Positions 27,211-35,721 of a DNA stretch of 64,000 nt are shown here, one piece after another (position 1 is the stretch's first letter; the number at the start of each line of letters is the position of its first letter). The notes below the pieces were generated by a model. The model had not been told where the DNA came from, did no database searches, and saw only the letters and a list, made by a program, of their open reading frames with translations. Position numbers and translations under genes: made by a program. This DNA comes from Microbacterium neungamense. GTDB taxonomy: Bacteria > Actinomycetota > Actinomycetes > Actinomycetales > Microbacteriaceae. Where the stretch lies: the NCBI RefSeq assembly GCF_024971095.1, contig NZ_CP069717.1:2108001-2172000 (forward strand), given 5' to 3'.

Positions 27211-27959
27211 CAGGCAGACGCTCCTTCTGCGACGGGAGCCTCGGTGCGCGGGGCGCGACGACGGTCGCCGCCACGGTCACGCGAAGGCTTCTGGTTGGCC
27301 TGCTCGCGAGCAAGCTCCTTGTTGGTGAGGTCGCCCTTGTAGATCCAGACCTTCACGCCGATGCGGCCGAAGGTGGTCTTCGCCTCGTAGAAGCCATAGT
27401 CGATGTTCGCGCGGAGCGTGTGCAGCGGCACGCGACCCTCGCGGTAGAACTCGGAACGGCTCATCTCCGCGCCGCCGAGACGGCCGGAGACCTGGATGCG
27501 GACGCCCTTGGCGCCGGCGCGCTGCGCGCCCTGCAGGCCCTTGCGCATCGCGCGGCGGAACGCCACGCGCGCGGAGAGCTGCTCGGCGATGCCCTGCGCG
27601 ACGAGCTGAGCGTCGGCCTCGGGGTTCTTCACCTCGAGGATGTTCAGCTGGATCTGCTTGCCGGTGAGCTTCTCGAGGTCACCGCGGATGCGCTCCGCCT
27701 CGGCGCCGCGGCGGCCGATGACGATGCCCGGACGAGCGGTGTGGATGTCCACACGCACGCGGTCGCGGGTGCGCTCGATCTCGATGCGGCTCACGCCGGC
27801 GCGGTCGAGCTGCGTCTGCAGGAGCTTGCGGATCTTGATGTCCTCGGCCACGTAGTCGGCGTAACGCTGGCCCGGCTTCGTGGAGTCGGAGAACCAGCGG
27901 GACACGTGGTCCGTGGTGATGCCGAGGCGGAAGCCGTAGGGGCTGACTTTCTGTCCCAT
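27210..27959 (-). CDS. rpsC: 30S ribosomal protein S3
   Basis: mRNA entry-tunnel protein with helicase role, 249 residues. It starts [20 protein letters not shown], has the KH-domain core ([20 protein letters not shown]) and the C-terminal S3 domain ([20 protein letters not shown]). The last ~30 residues are a variable Arg/Ala tail. Overlaps rplV by one base. Confidence 0.98.
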   Translation of the reverse strand: MGQKVSPYGFRLGITTDHVSRWFSDSTKPGQRYADYVAEDIKIRKLLQTQLDRAGVSRIEIERTRDRVRVDIHTARPGIVIGRRGAEAERIRGDLEKLTGKQIQLNILEVKNPEADAQLVAQGIAEQLSARVAFRRAMRKGLQGAQRAGAKGVRIQVSGRLGGAEMSRSEFYREGRVPLHTLRANIDYGFYEAKTTFGRIGVKVWIYKGDLTNKELAREQANQKPSRDRGGDRRRAPRTEAPVAEGASA

Positions 27960-28357
27960 TACTTGCTCGCCTTCTTCGTCTTGGCAGCCGGGGCCGCCTC
28001 AGCGACCTCGGGGGTGGCCAGCACGACCGTGATGTGGCTCGTGCGCTTCTTGATCTGGAATGCGCGGCCCTGAGCGCGGGGCTGGAAACGCTTGAGCGTC
28101 GTGCCCTCGTCGACGTACGCGTTCTTCACGTACAGGTCCTGCTCGTCCAGGAACTCGCCGTCGCGATCGGCCTTGACCTGCGCGTTCGCGATGGCGGCGT
28201 GCACGAGCTTGTAGATCGGCTCGCTGGCACCCTGCGGCGCGAACTTCAGGATGGCCAGCGCCTCCTGGGCCTGCTTGCCCTTGATCAGGGCGACGACACG
28301 ACGAGCCTTCTGAGGGGTCACGCGGATGTGTCGCACGCGTGCGATGGACTCCACCAT
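27959..28357 (-). CDS. rplV: 50S ribosomal protein L22
   Basis: Its beta-hairpin lines the nascent-peptide tunnel (macrolide site). 132 residues; conserved [20 protein letters not shown] and [24 protein letters not shown] tail ([20 protein letters not shown]). GAGGAG precedes the ATG. Last ~15 residues are an added Ala/Lys tail. Confidence 0.98.
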   Translation of the reverse strand: MVESIARVRHIRVTPQKARRVVALIKGKQAQEALAILKFAPQGASEPIYKLVHAAIANAQVKADRDGEFLDEQDLYVKNAYVDEGTTLKRFQPRAQGRAFQIKKRTSHITVVLATPEVAEAAPAAKTKKASK

Positions 28358-28382
28358 TTCTCTCTCCTCTATCGCCCCCGCG

Positions 28383-28664
28383 TCAGCGGCGGCGGCCCTT
28401 CTTGTCGTCCTTCTCGTGGCCGCGGAAGGTGCGGGTGGGCGCGAACTCGCCCAGCTTGTGGCCGACCATGGTCTCGGTCACGAACACGGGGATGTGCTTG
28501 CGACCGTCGTGCACGGCGATGGTGTGACCCAGCATGGCCGGGATGATCATCGAGCGACGCGACCAGGTCTTGATGACGTTCTTGGTACCAGCCTCGTTCT
28601 GACCGACCACCTTGCGAAGCAGGTGCTCGTCGACGAAGGGGCCCTTCTTGAGACTACGTGGCAT
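28383..28664 (-). CDS. rpsS: 30S ribosomal protein S19
   Basis: 93-residue 30S-head protein: [19 protein letters not shown] and [20 protein letters not shown] are diagnostic. AGAGGAAG lies just before the ATG. Twelve bp after rplB. Confidence 0.98.
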   Translation of the reverse strand: MPRSLKKGPFVDEHLLRKVVGQNEAGTKNVIKTWSRRSMIIPAMLGHTIAVHDGRKHIPVFVTETMVGHKLGEFAPTRTFRGHEKDDKKGRRR

Positions 28665-28676
28665 CTTCCTCTACTC

Positions 28677-29516
28677 CTACTTGCGCTTCTTGCCAGTGGT
28701 GCGGCGACGGACGATGTACTTGTCGCTTTCCTTGTTGGCGTGACGGGTGCGTCCCTCGGCCTGGCCCCAGGGGGTGACGGGGTGACGACCACCGGAGGTC
28801 TTGCCCTCACCACCACCGTGCGGGTGGTCGACCGGGTTCATGGCGACACCGCGGACGGTCGGGCGGACGCCCTTCCAGCGCTTGCGGCCGGCCTTGCCCC
28901 AGTTGATGTTGGACTGCTCGGCGTTGCCGACCTCGCCGATCGTCGCGCGGCAGCGCGCGTCGACGTTGCGGATCTCGCCCGAGGGGAGACGCAGCTGCGC
29001 GTAGGGGCCGTCCTTCGCGACCAGGCGCACCGAGGCGCCGGCCGAACGAGCCATCTTCGCACCGCCGCCGGGACGGAGCTCGATCGCGTGGATCACCGTA
29101 CCGGTGGGGATGTTCTTCAGCGGCAGGTTGTTGCCGGGCTTGATGTCCGCGGCGGGACCCGACTCGACGATGTCGCCCTGCTTCAGCTTGTTCGGGGCGA
29201 GGATGTAGCGCTTCTCGCCGTCAACGTAGTGCAGCAGCGCGATGCGCGCGGTGCGGTTGGGGTCGTACTCGATGTGAGCGACCTTGGCGTTGATGCCGTC
29301 CTTGTCGTTGCGACGGAAGTCGATGACACGGTACTGGCGCTTGTGGCCACCGCCGATGTGGCGGGTGGTGATGCGGCCCTGGTTGTTGCGGCCACCGGTC
29401 TTGGCGAGCGGGCGCAGCAGCGACTTCTCCGGCGTCGATCGGGTGATCTCGGCGAAGTCGGCCACAGACGAACCGCGGCGACCCGGGGTCGTGGGCTTGT
29501 ACTTGCGAATAGCCAT
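28677..29516 (-). CDS. rplB: 50S ribosomal protein L2
   Basis: Peptidyl-transferase-centre protein of the large subunit, 279 residues. Conserved features are the [21 protein letters not shown]-terminus, [21 protein letters not shown] basic patch ([20 protein letters not shown]) and the strictly conserved [18 protein letters not shown] loop with its active histidine. AAGGAC precedes the ATG. Confidence 0.98.
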   Translation of the reverse strand: MAIRKYKPTTPGRRGSSVADFAEITRSTPEKSLLRPLAKTGGRNNQGRITTRHIGGGHKRQYRVIDFRRNDKDGINAKVAHIEYDPNRTARIALLHYVDGEKRYILAPNKLKQGDIVESGPAADIKPGNNLPLKNIPTGTVIHAIELRPGGGAKMARSAGASVRLVAKDGPYAQLRLPSGEIRNVDARCRATIGEVGNAEQSNINWGKAGRKRWKGVRPTVRGVAMNPVDHPHGGGEGKTSGGRHPVTPWGQAEGRTRHANKESDKYIVRRRTTGKKRK

Positions 29517-29536
29517 GTTCTGTCCTTATCCCCCGG

Positions 29537-29857
29537 TCAGCCGACTGCCGTGAAGATGTCGATGGAGCCCGACTTCAGCGACACGATGGCGCGCTTGGTG
29601 TCCTTGCGCTTGCCGGTGCCGAAACGGGTGCGGCGGGCCTTGCCGACGCGGTTGATCGTGTTCACCGAGGCGACCTTCACGCCGAAGATCTTCTCGATGG
29701 CGAGCTTGATCTCGGTCTTCGAGGCGCGCGGGTCCACGAGGAAGGTGTACTTGCCCTCGTCGATCAGACCGTAGCTCTTCTCGGAGACGACCGGGCCCAG
29801 GATGATGTCGCGCGGGTCCTTGTTCAGGGCCGTCGCGAGGATGTTCTGCTCGCTCAT
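29537..29857 (-). CDS. rplW: 50S ribosomal protein L23
   Basis: Tunnel-exit docking site for trigger factor and SRP, 106 residues ([20 protein letters not shown], then [20 protein letters not shown]). The ATG overlaps the rplD stop by 4 nt. Confidence 0.98.
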   Translation of the reverse strand: MSEQNILATALNKDPRDIILGPVVSEKSYGLIDEGKYTFLVDPRASKTEIKLAIEKIFGVKVASVNTINRVGKARRTRFGTGKRKDTKRAIVSLKSGSIDIFTAVG

Positions 29858-30516
29858 GCCGAGACCTCCTCGGTTGCGCCGGTCTTCGAGGCGATGAAGC
29901 CCTCGAGAGCGGCCTTGGTGAAGACGATGTCGTCGGAGACGAGCACGTCGTAGGCGTTCAGCTGGTCGTAGCTGAGCACGTGGACGTTCGGAAGGTTCCG
30001 GACGCTCTTCACGGTCAGCTCGTCGTTGCGCTCGGTCACCACGAGGACGTTCTTCGACGGGGCGACACCGGCCAGCAGGCCCGCGGCGGACTTCGTCGAA
30101 GGGGTCTCGCCGGCGACGAACGCCTCGACGGCGTGCAGGCGCTCACCGCGGAAGCGGTCGCTGAGCGCGCCCAGGAGGGCGGCGGCGATCATCTTCTTGG
30201 GGGTGCGCTGCGAGTAGTCGCGCGGCTTCGGGCCGTGCACGATGCCACCGCCGGTCATGTGCGGCGCGCGGATCGAGCCCTGACGGGCGTTGCCCGTGCC
30301 CTTCTGCTTGAAGGGCTTGCGGCCGGCGCCGGAGACCTCACCGCGACGCTTGGTCGAGTGGGTGCCCTGGCGCGCCGCGGCGAGCTGCGCGACGACGACC
30401 TGGTGGATCAGCGGGACGTTGGTCTTGACGTCGAAGATCGCGGCGGGCAGCTCGACAGAGCCGGCCTTCTTGCCGTCGACCGCGATGACGTCGAGCGCGA
30501 GAGTCGAGTCGGCCAT
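29854..30516 (-). CDS. rplD: 50S ribosomal protein L4
   Basis: 220-residue tunnel protein and, in some bacteria, the autoregulator of the S10 operon. The long loop [20 protein letters not shown] and [20 protein letters not shown] is canonical. Two bp after rplC; overlaps rplW. Confidence 0.98.
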   Translation of the reverse strand: MADSTLALDVIAVDGKKAGSVELPAAIFDVKTNVPLIHQVVVAQLAAARQGTHSTKRRGEVSGAGRKPFKQKGTGNARQGSIRAPHMTGGGIVHGPKPRDYSQRTPKKMIAAALLGALSDRFRGERLHAVEAFVAGETPSTKSAAGLLAGVAPSKNVLVVTERNDELTVKSVRNLPNVHVLSYDQLNAYDVLVSDDIVFTKAALEGFIASKTGATEEVSA

Positions 30517-30518
30517 GG

Positions 30519-31178
30519 TCAGGCACCCTTCACTGCGTTGCGGACGTAGACGATGCGGCCGCGCGCGCCGGGGACGGCGCCCTTGACGAGCATGAGTCCC
30601 TTCTCGGCGTCGATGGCGTGCACCGTGAGGTTGAGGACGGTCACGCGCTCGCCGCCCATGCGGCCGGCCATGCGCATGCCCTTGAAGACGCGGCTCGGGG
30701 TCGCCGAGGCGCCGATCGAGCCGGGCTTGCGGTGGTTGCGGTGCGCACCGTGCGAGGCGGAGACGCCCTTGAAGTTGTGGCGCTTCATGACACCGGCGGT
30801 GCCCTTGCCCTTGCTGGTGCCGACGACGTCGACCAGCTGGCCGGCCTCGAACAGGCCGTCCACGGTGAGCTCCTGACCGAGTGAGTAGTCAGCAGCATCC
30901 GCGGTGCGGATCTCGGTGACGTGACGACGCGGCGTGACGCCGGCGGCCTCGAAGTGCGCGGTCAGCGGCTTGGTGACCTTGCGCGGGTCGATCTGGCCGT
31001 AGGCGATCTGCACGGCGTTGTAGCCGTCCTTCTCAGGGGTGCGGATCTGGGTGACGACGTTCGGCGCCAGCTCGATGACGGTGACCGGGACGAGCTTTCC
31101 GTTCTCGTTCCACACCTGCGTCATGCCGAGCTTGGTGCCGAGCATGCCCTTGGAAATCTTTGCGTTGATGTCAGCCAT
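30519..31178 (-). CDS. rplC: 50S ribosomal protein L3
   Basis: Early assembly protein reaching the peptidyl-transferase centre, 219 residues ([60 protein letters not shown]). Eight bp after rpsJ. Confidence 0.98.
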   Translation of the reverse strand: MADINAKISKGMLGTKLGMTQVWNENGKLVPVTVIELAPNVVTQIRTPEKDGYNAVQIAYGQIDPRKVTKPLTAHFEAAGVTPRRHVTEIRTADAADYSLGQELTVDGLFEAGQLVDVVGTSKGKGTAGVMKRHNFKGVSASHGAHRNHRKPGSIGASATPSRVFKGMRMAGRMGGERVTVLNLTVHAIDAEKGLMLVKGAVPGARGRIVYVRNAVKGA

Positions 31179-31186
31179 GTCGAACC

Positions 31187-31495
31187 TCAGAGCTTGATCT
31201 CGATGTTGACGTCGGCCGGAAGGTCAAGGCGCATCAGCGAGTCGACGGCCTTGGGCGTCGGGTCGACGATGTCGATCAGACGCTTGTGGGTGCGCATCTC
31301 GAAGTGCTCGCGGCTGTCCTTGTACTTGTGGGGCGACCGGATGACGCACACGACGTTCTTCTCGGTCGGAAGCGGCACGGGGCCGACGACAGTCGCGCCC
31401 GCACGGGTCACGGTGTCGACGATCTTGCGCGCCGACGTGTCGATGACCTCGTGGTCATACGACTTCAGGCGAATGCGGATCTTCTGTCCCGCCAT
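31187..31495 (-). CDS. rpsJ: 30S ribosomal protein S10
   Basis: 102-residue S10 (NusE), which also joins transcription antitermination complexes. It starts [20 protein letters not shown] at 31495; a Met four codons upstream (31507) is in frame but S10 proteins begin at MAGQK. It is the first gene of the S10-spc run that reads to map with only two internal hairpins. Confidence 0.98.
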   Translation of the reverse strand: MAGQKIRIRLKSYDHEVIDTSARKIVDTVTRAGATVVGPVPLPTEKNVVCVIRSPHKYKDSREHFEMRTHKRLIDIVDPTPKAVDSLMRLDLPADVNIEIKL

Positions 31496-31841
31496 TTGTC
31501 TGCTCACTCTCTTTAAGGCGTCTTACCGTCCTGGGCCGGGTGACCCTGGGGCATTGGACGCACGTCGGCGCTGTTCACGCCTCGGCACTGGACTTCGCGG
31601 ATCCGGGACCGTACCGGTCCCTGAGCCCGTCGAAGGGGCACCACTGTTCTGCTGTCAGCCGCACGCCGGAGCGCACGGATGCCGACCCCCGCCGTGCAGG
31701 CACGCCGGGATCCCGTTCGGGAGGTGTCGGATTTTTGTGTTCTGCTGCCCGCGGCCTAGAACCCTGCACCCGGAGGGGCGCCGTCTATGCACTGCCCTGG
31801 CAGTGATCCCGCGCAGGGCGCAGGAATGTGGAACCTGTCTA

Positions 31842-31871
31842 TTCTGCCATGCGGGTTTTCGGTTGCGCAAA
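31842..31871 (-). promoter_or_regulatory. candidate S10 operon promoter
   Basis: On the minus strand TTGCGC (31866-31871), an 18-bp spacer and CAGAAT (31842-31847) form a plausible sigma-70-type promoter in the AT-richest part of the region, about 350 bp before rpsJ. A second candidate downstream is TGCATAGAC next to the 31791-31806 palindrome. Neither is certain. Confidence 0.35.
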
Positions 31872-32263
31872 CCCGGGCGTGTCGCGCGTGATTCCGCGGT
31901 TCCGCGGCATCCGTCGGGGAGACGCGGGTGGGGCATCCCCATGCCCCACCCGCGCTGGGGGACGCCCGGCGCGAGGGGGCACGCCGGGCCGGAGGCGTCG
32001 GGCATGGAGGGACGCCGGACGCCTCGTCCGCGGGCGCTCCACGAGTCGCAGGCGCATGGTGATGCCATCGCGGACTCCCCGCGCGCTCGGCACGCTGTTC
32101 CCCAAGATGCAATCCCCAATGTCCTCGACGCATCGGATGCGCCGGAGCGGGAGCTTCCCCGCTCCCGCCGTGCCGCTTTTCCCCAGGCGGCGATCCTCAG
32201 TGTAGGGGACGGGCGCCGCGCGCGGCCAGCATCCGCCCCCGCGTGCCGCGGACCCGGGACACG

Positions 32264-32302
32264 GAAGAGGCGGTGCACCCGCCGGGGATGCACCGCCTCT
32301 TC
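32264..32302 (-). terminator. terminator of the antitoxin-like gene
   Basis: Perfect 14-bp arms (32264-32277 and 32289-32302, GAAGAGGCGGTGCA and complement) lie 16 nt past the stop of the small minus-strand gene at 32318. Confidence 0.75.
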
Positions 32303-32317
32303 GCGCTCAGCGCGGCG

Positions 32318-32530
32318 TCACTCGTTGCCGACGGCCTTGTCGATGTTGTCGCGGACGCCGTCGATGTGGTCGGACGCACCCGGCGCGATCTTCTTGGCGA
32401 AGTCGGAGACGCCGTCGAGCACCTTGTCGCTGATGCCCTCGGCCTGCTCGCTGTGGATCGCCTCGTCGACCTTCTCCTTGTTCTGCTCGAAGATCTCCTT
32501 GCCCTTGTTCAGTGCGTCTTCGATGCCCAT
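32318..32530 (-). CDS. small antitoxin-like protein (Rv0909/MT0933 family)
   Basis: The 70-residue charged helical protein (MGIEDALNKGKEIFEQNKEK, ending GVRDNIDKAVGNE) matches the MT0933-like antitoxin family (Pfam PF14013, recalled). Such genes pair with a toxin in mycobacteria, but no toxin gene adjoins it here and in many actinobacteria they occur alone, possibly as stress proteins. GAGGAACCC precedes the ATG. It has its own terminator and lies in the insert between tuf and rpsJ. Confidence 0.7.
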   Translation of the reverse strand: MGIEDALNKGKEIFEQNKEKVDEAIHSEQAEGISDKVLDGVSDFAKKIAPGASDHIDGVRDNIDKAVGNE

Positions 32531-32652
32531 GGGTTCCTCCCCCGTTCCGTGTCGGTGCGCAGTCGCCGCACCCAGGTTCCTTTCTACGCGATCCCCGTCC
32601 GCGCGGACAAGAGCCGGGTTCCGCCACCGCGCCGTCGCCGCGCCGCCGGGAC

Positions 32653-32783
32653 GCCGCCGGGAGGATCCCGCATCCCCCAGGCCCTCCCCCGTGCGTTTTC
32701 CTCCTGGCGGCCGGTCCCGCCCGCGCCGCCGGGAGAATCCCGCATCGGAGACGGGCCTCCCGGGTGCAGGATCCTCCCGCCGC
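32653..32783. repeat. two GCCGGGAG palindromic units upstream of the second nuclease-like gene
   Basis: Unit 1 has 20-nt arms at 32653-32672 and 32692-32711; unit 2 has arms at 32725-32744 and 32765-32783. Both open GCCGCCGGGAG and contain TCCCGCATC, and close with GTGCGTTTTCCTCC or GTGCAGGATCCTCC. They match the reverse complement of the tandem units at 33825-34225, so the gene between is flanked by the family in opposite orientations. The 357-bp gap 32531-32887 otherwise holds only a short CCGGGA/TCCCGG palindrome (32840-32859) near the gene's start. Confidence 0.8.
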
Positions 32784-32887
32784 ACGTGTGACGCCTCGTC
32801 CTCCACAGATGTGGCCCCTCGACGAGTTCTCCACGGATGCCGGGAATCGCGCATCCCGGTGAGGTGAACACTGCGCATCCTTGACGG

Positions 32888-33817
32888 ATGCATCATCGTG
32901 TTCTCCTGCCACCGGCACTCATCCCGGCGTTCCACCTGCGACAGGCCGAGGAGCACGGCATCGGCCGCGGCCGTTGCAATGCTCCGGACCTGGCACGGCC
33001 TTTCCCGGGCATCCGCTCCGTCGCGGTGCCCGACACCTTCCTCGCGCGCGTGCGCTACTACGCGCCCAGACTGCGCGAGGGGCAGGCGTTCTCCCGGCGC
33101 ACTGCCGCGCGCCTGCGGGGCCTTCCGCTCCCCTGGTTCTGGACGCCCCATGAGCTCCTGGACATCGCGGTGCCGGAGGGTGCCGCTCCGCCGAAGGTCG
33201 CCGGCGTCGCCGGCCATCGGCTGAGCACGGTGCGGATGCGGGCGGCTCTGCTCGACGGCGTGCCCGTGCTCGATCCGGTGGCGACGCTCTTCGTGCTCGC
33301 CGCCGAGCTCACGGCGACACAGCTGCTCGTGCTGATCGAGGCGCTGATCACCCCGTCAGGGAAGTACCCGAACCTGGTCGGTCCGCGCCCGTTGACGGAT
33401 GCGGGCGAGATCGACATGCGCCTGGCCGAATGGGGCTCGTTTCCGGGCGTGGGCCGGGTCCGCACCGCATTGACACGCGCACGGGCCGGCGTCGACTCCC
33501 CCAAGGAGACCGAAGCGCGGGTGGTGATCATGGCGGCCGGCCTGCCCGAACCCGAGGTCCAATACGTCGTCCACGAACGGGGACGCAAGATCGCGACGGT
33601 CGATCTCGCGTATCCCGAGTGGAAGATCGCGATCGAGTACGAGGGCGACGGCCATCGCACCGACCCGGAGCAGTGGCGTGAGGACATCCGGCGGCAGCGC
33701 GAGCTCGAGGAGCGGGGATGGCTGGTGCTCCGGATCACCCAGCTCGACCTCGCCGATGGCCGCGCGGCCTTCCTCGCCCGCCTCCGCCGCGCCGTCGCGC
33801 AGCGCAGCGCCGCCTGA
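32888..33817 (+). CDS. wHTH plus DUF559/Vsr-like nuclease-domain protein (paralogue of 18042-19055)
   Basis: The 309-residue protein has an N-terminal wHTH-like stretch (FHLRQAEEHGIGRGRCNAPD, residues ~15-34) and a C-terminal DUF559-like core: SPKETEARVVIMAAGLPEPE, then ATVDLAYPEWKIAIEYEGDG with candidate catalytic Asp and Glu, a basic helix RRQRELEERGW and a final VLRIT strand. It shares the SPxExxxRxVI...GxPEPExQ pattern with the gene at 18042. Function is unknown; the fold suggests DNA cleavage or repair. It runs opposite to the flanking tuf and rpsJ genes and lies inside its own repeat family. The ATG is 6 nt after CATCCT (32876-32881). Confidence 0.75.
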   Translation: MHHRVLLPPALIPAFHLRQAEEHGIGRGRCNAPDLARPFPGIRSVAVPDTFLARVRYYAPRLREGQAFSRRTAARLRGLPLPWFWTPHELLDIAVPEGAAPPKVAGVAGHRLSTVRMRAALLDGVPVLDPVATLFVLAAELTATQLLVLIEALITPSGKYPNLVGPRPLTDAGEIDMRLAEWGSFPGVGRVRTALTRARAGVDSPKETEARVVIMAAGLPEPEVQYVVHERGRKIATVDLAYPEWKIAIEYEGDGHRTDPEQWREDIRRQRELEERGWLVLRITQLDLADGRAAFLARLRRAVAQRSAA

Positions 33818-33824
33818 CCCGGCA

Positions 33825-34225
33825 TCAGCCGGGAGAAGAACGCACCGCGCAGCACCTCCGCGGAGGCGGAAAGCTCCCGGGCGACGGCGGACAGCCGCGA
33901 GGCATGCCGCCGCTGGGAGAAGAACGCACCCCACAGCACCTCCGCGGATGCAGGAACCTCCCCGCGACCGAAGGCGCCCGCGCGGCATCCCGCCGCCGGG
34001 AGAACAATGCACCGCGCAGCGCCGCCGCGGATGCGAGAAGCTCCCGGCGACCGCGGACGACCGCGAGGCATCCCACCGTCGGGAGAAGAACGCACCGCGC
34101 AACACCCCCGCGGATGCGAGAACCTCCCGGCGACCGCGGACGACCGCGAGGCATCCCGCCGCCGGGAGAAGAACACACGGCACAGCACCCCCGCGGATGC
34201 GGAAAGCTCCCGGCGACCGCGCCGC
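33825..34225. repeat. five tandem GCCGGGAG units, 83-nt period
   Basis: Copies of GGGAGAAGAACGCACC or close variants start at 33831, 33915, 33998, 34081 and 34164, giving spacings of 84, 83, 83 and 83 nt. Each unit continues through CCGCGGATGCGAGAAGCTCCCGG-type sequence (quoted in part: GCGGATGCGAGAA) and a ~30-nt GCGACCGCGGACGACC linker. GGGAG and CTCCC within a unit can pair. The units lie between the nuclease-like gene and the tuf terminator. No gene is credible here: open frames on both strands merely echo the repeat. Confidence 0.9.
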
Positions 34226-34272
34226 GCCGCGCCGGGCGGCACCGCGCCGCCCCGCCCCACGCGCATCAACGA

Positions 34273-34306
34273 CAGAGGGGCCGGACCCGAAGGTCCGACC
34301 CCTCTG
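34273..34306 (-). terminator. terminator of the str operon (after tuf)
   Basis: Arms CAGAGGGGCCGGACC (34273-34287) and a one-mismatch complement (34292-34306) close a CGAA tetraloop, 13 nt past the tuf stop. Confidence 0.85.
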
Positions 34307-34319
34307 CGAGAAGCAGTGC

Positions 34320-35513
34320 TTACTTGACGATCTTCGTGACCGTGCCGGCGCCGACGGTGCGGCCACCCTCACGGATCGCGAAGCCGAGGCCCTCCTCCAT
34401 GGCGATCGGCTGGATCAGCTCGACCGACATGTCGGTGGTGTCACCCGGCATGACCATCTCGGTGCCCTCGGGCAGCGTGATGACGCCGGTGACGTCGGTG
34501 GTGCGGAAGTAGAACTGCGGACGGTAGTTCGTGTAGAAGGGGTTGTGGCGGCCACCCTCGTCCTTGGAGAGGATGTACGCGGTGCCCTCGAAGTGGGTGT
34601 GCGGGGTGATCGAACCCGGCTTCACGACGACCTGGCCGCGCTCGACGTCCTCGCGCTTGGTGCCGCGGAGGAGCAGACCGCAGTTCTCGCCGGCCCACGC
34701 CTCGTCGAGCTGCTTGTGGAACATCTCGATACCGGTGACGGTCGTCTTCTGCGTCGGGCGCAGACCCACGATCTCGACCTCGGAGTTGATGGCCAGGGTG
34801 CCGCGCTCGGCACGACCGGTGACGACGGTGCCACGACCGGTGATCGTGAAGACGTCCTCGATCGGCATCAGGAACGGCTTGTCGCGGTCACGCACCGGGT
34901 CCGGGATGTTCTCGTCGACGGCCTCCATGAGGTCGACGATCGACTGCACCCACTTCTCGTCGCCCTCGAGAGCCTTCAGGCCCGAGACGCGCACGACCGG
35001 AACGTTGTCACCGTCGAAGTCGTTCTTCGACAGCTGCTCGCGGACCTCCATCTCGACGAGCTCGAGGATCTCCTCGTCCTCGACCATGTCGGCCTTGTTC
35101 AGGGCGACGAGCAGGTACGGCACGCCGACCTGCTTGGCGAGGAGGATGTGCTCCTTCGTCTGAGCCATCATGCCGTCGGTGGCGGCCACGACCAGGATCG
35201 CGCCGTCCATCTGGGCGGCACCGGTGATCATGTTCTTGATGTAGTCAGCGTGACCCGGGGCGTCGACGTGTGCGTAGTGACGCTTCGGGGTCTCGTACTC
35301 GACGTGCGAGATGTTGATGGTGATACCGCGCTGACGCTCTTCCGGAGCCGAGTCGATCGACGAGAAGTCGCGCACGACGTTGACATCCGACGGGTACTTC
35401 TCAGCAAGCACCTTCGAGATCGCTGCGGTGAGCGTGGTCTTGCCGTGGTCGACGTGACCGATCGTTCCGATGTTCACGTGCGGCTTGGTCCGCTCGAACT
35501 TGGCCTTAGCCAC
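34320..35513 (-). CDS. tuf: elongation factor Tu
   Basis: GTPase that delivers aminoacyl-tRNA to the ribosome, 397 residues. G1 is GHVDHGKTT near residue 19, G3 DAPGHADY, G4 NKAD; domains 2 and 3 are intact through [14 protein letters not shown]. Start GTG 35513 with CTGAGGAGGA upstream. It is last in rpsL-rpsG-fusA-tuf, after a 208-bp spacer that may hold its own promoter (TAGACT at 35589-35594, minus strand, no convincing -35). Confidence 0.98.
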   Translation of the reverse strand: MAKAKFERTKPHVNIGTIGHVDHGKTTLTAAISKVLAEKYPSDVNVVRDFSSIDSAPEERQRGITINISHVEYETPKRHYAHVDAPGHADYIKNMITGAAQMDGAILVVAATDGMMAQTKEHILLAKQVGVPYLLVALNKADMVEDEEILELVEMEVREQLSKNDFDGDNVPVVRVSGLKALEGDEKWVQSIVDLMEAVDENIPDPVRDRDKPFLMPIEDVFTITGRGTVVTGRAERGTLAINSEVEIVGLRPTQKTTVTGIEMFHKQLDEAWAGENCGLLLRGTKREDVERGQVVVKPGSITPHTHFEGTAYILSKDEGGRHNPFYTNYRPQFYFRTTDVTGVITLPEGTEMVMPGDTTDMSVELIQPIAMEEGLGFAIREGGRTVGAGTVTKIVK

Positions 35514-35625
35514 TGGGTCCTCCTCAGGACGGTCATGTAGCGACAGCGGGCACTGGTTTGCGACCGCTTCTCTACGGGTTAGGTTCTCAGTCTAATAGAG
35601 AGGGAAGTGTGAAGTTGTGGGGTAC

Positions 35626-35714
35626 CGGATGCCGCGGACCGGGCGTTCGTCTCGGCCCTGCGGGCCTCGCTCGACGACCGGGCGCTGCGACGGGCTCAGC
35701 GTCCGCGGCATCCG
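35626..35714. repeat. inverted repeat between fusA and tuf
   Basis: Perfect 14-bp arms CGGATGCCGCGGAC (35626-35639) and complement (35701-35714) bracket a copy of the GGTCGTTGAGCGAG family in reverse orientation (about 35641-35681). The right arm ends 7 nt before the fusA stop codon. It could form a large stem in the fusA-tuf transcript. Confidence 0.65.
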
Positions 35715-35721
35715 ACAGGGC

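Larger units (their letters stand above)
31496..32317. other. 822-bp gene-free region upstream of the S10 operon
   Basis: No frame here looks coding. It holds the presumed S10 leader and promoter; a CCCTGAGCCCGTCGAAGGG motif at about 31619-31637, a palindromic word common in high-GC actinobacterial intergenes; a CACTGCC/GGCAGTG palindrome at 31791-31806; and a strong 13-bp hairpin (31924-31936 with 31941-31953, loop CCCC) that ends no visible gene. GC is locally lower around 31730-31870 and 32090-32120. In relatives tuf and rpsJ are close together, so much of this is probably inserted or decayed DNA. Confidence 0.6.

Noticed and set aside
32318..33817. Toxin-antitoxin pair formed by the MT0933-like gene and the nuclease-like gene
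   Set aside because: They are divergent, 357 bp apart with repeats between, and the antitoxin-like gene has its own terminator; an operon is not supported.
33825..34225. CRISPR array
   Set aside because: The units are ~83 nt of near-identical sequence with no short repeat/unique spacer alternation and no cas genes nearby.
33678..34512. Protein-coding frames across the 83-nt repeats
   Set aside because: The predicted peptides only echo the repeat on either strand, are extremely Arg/Pro-rich and have no homology pattern or ribosome site.
35514..35625. Separate tuf promoter
   Set aside because: A TAGACT -10 exists at 35589-35594 (minus strand) but no credible -35 lies 16-19 bp upstream.
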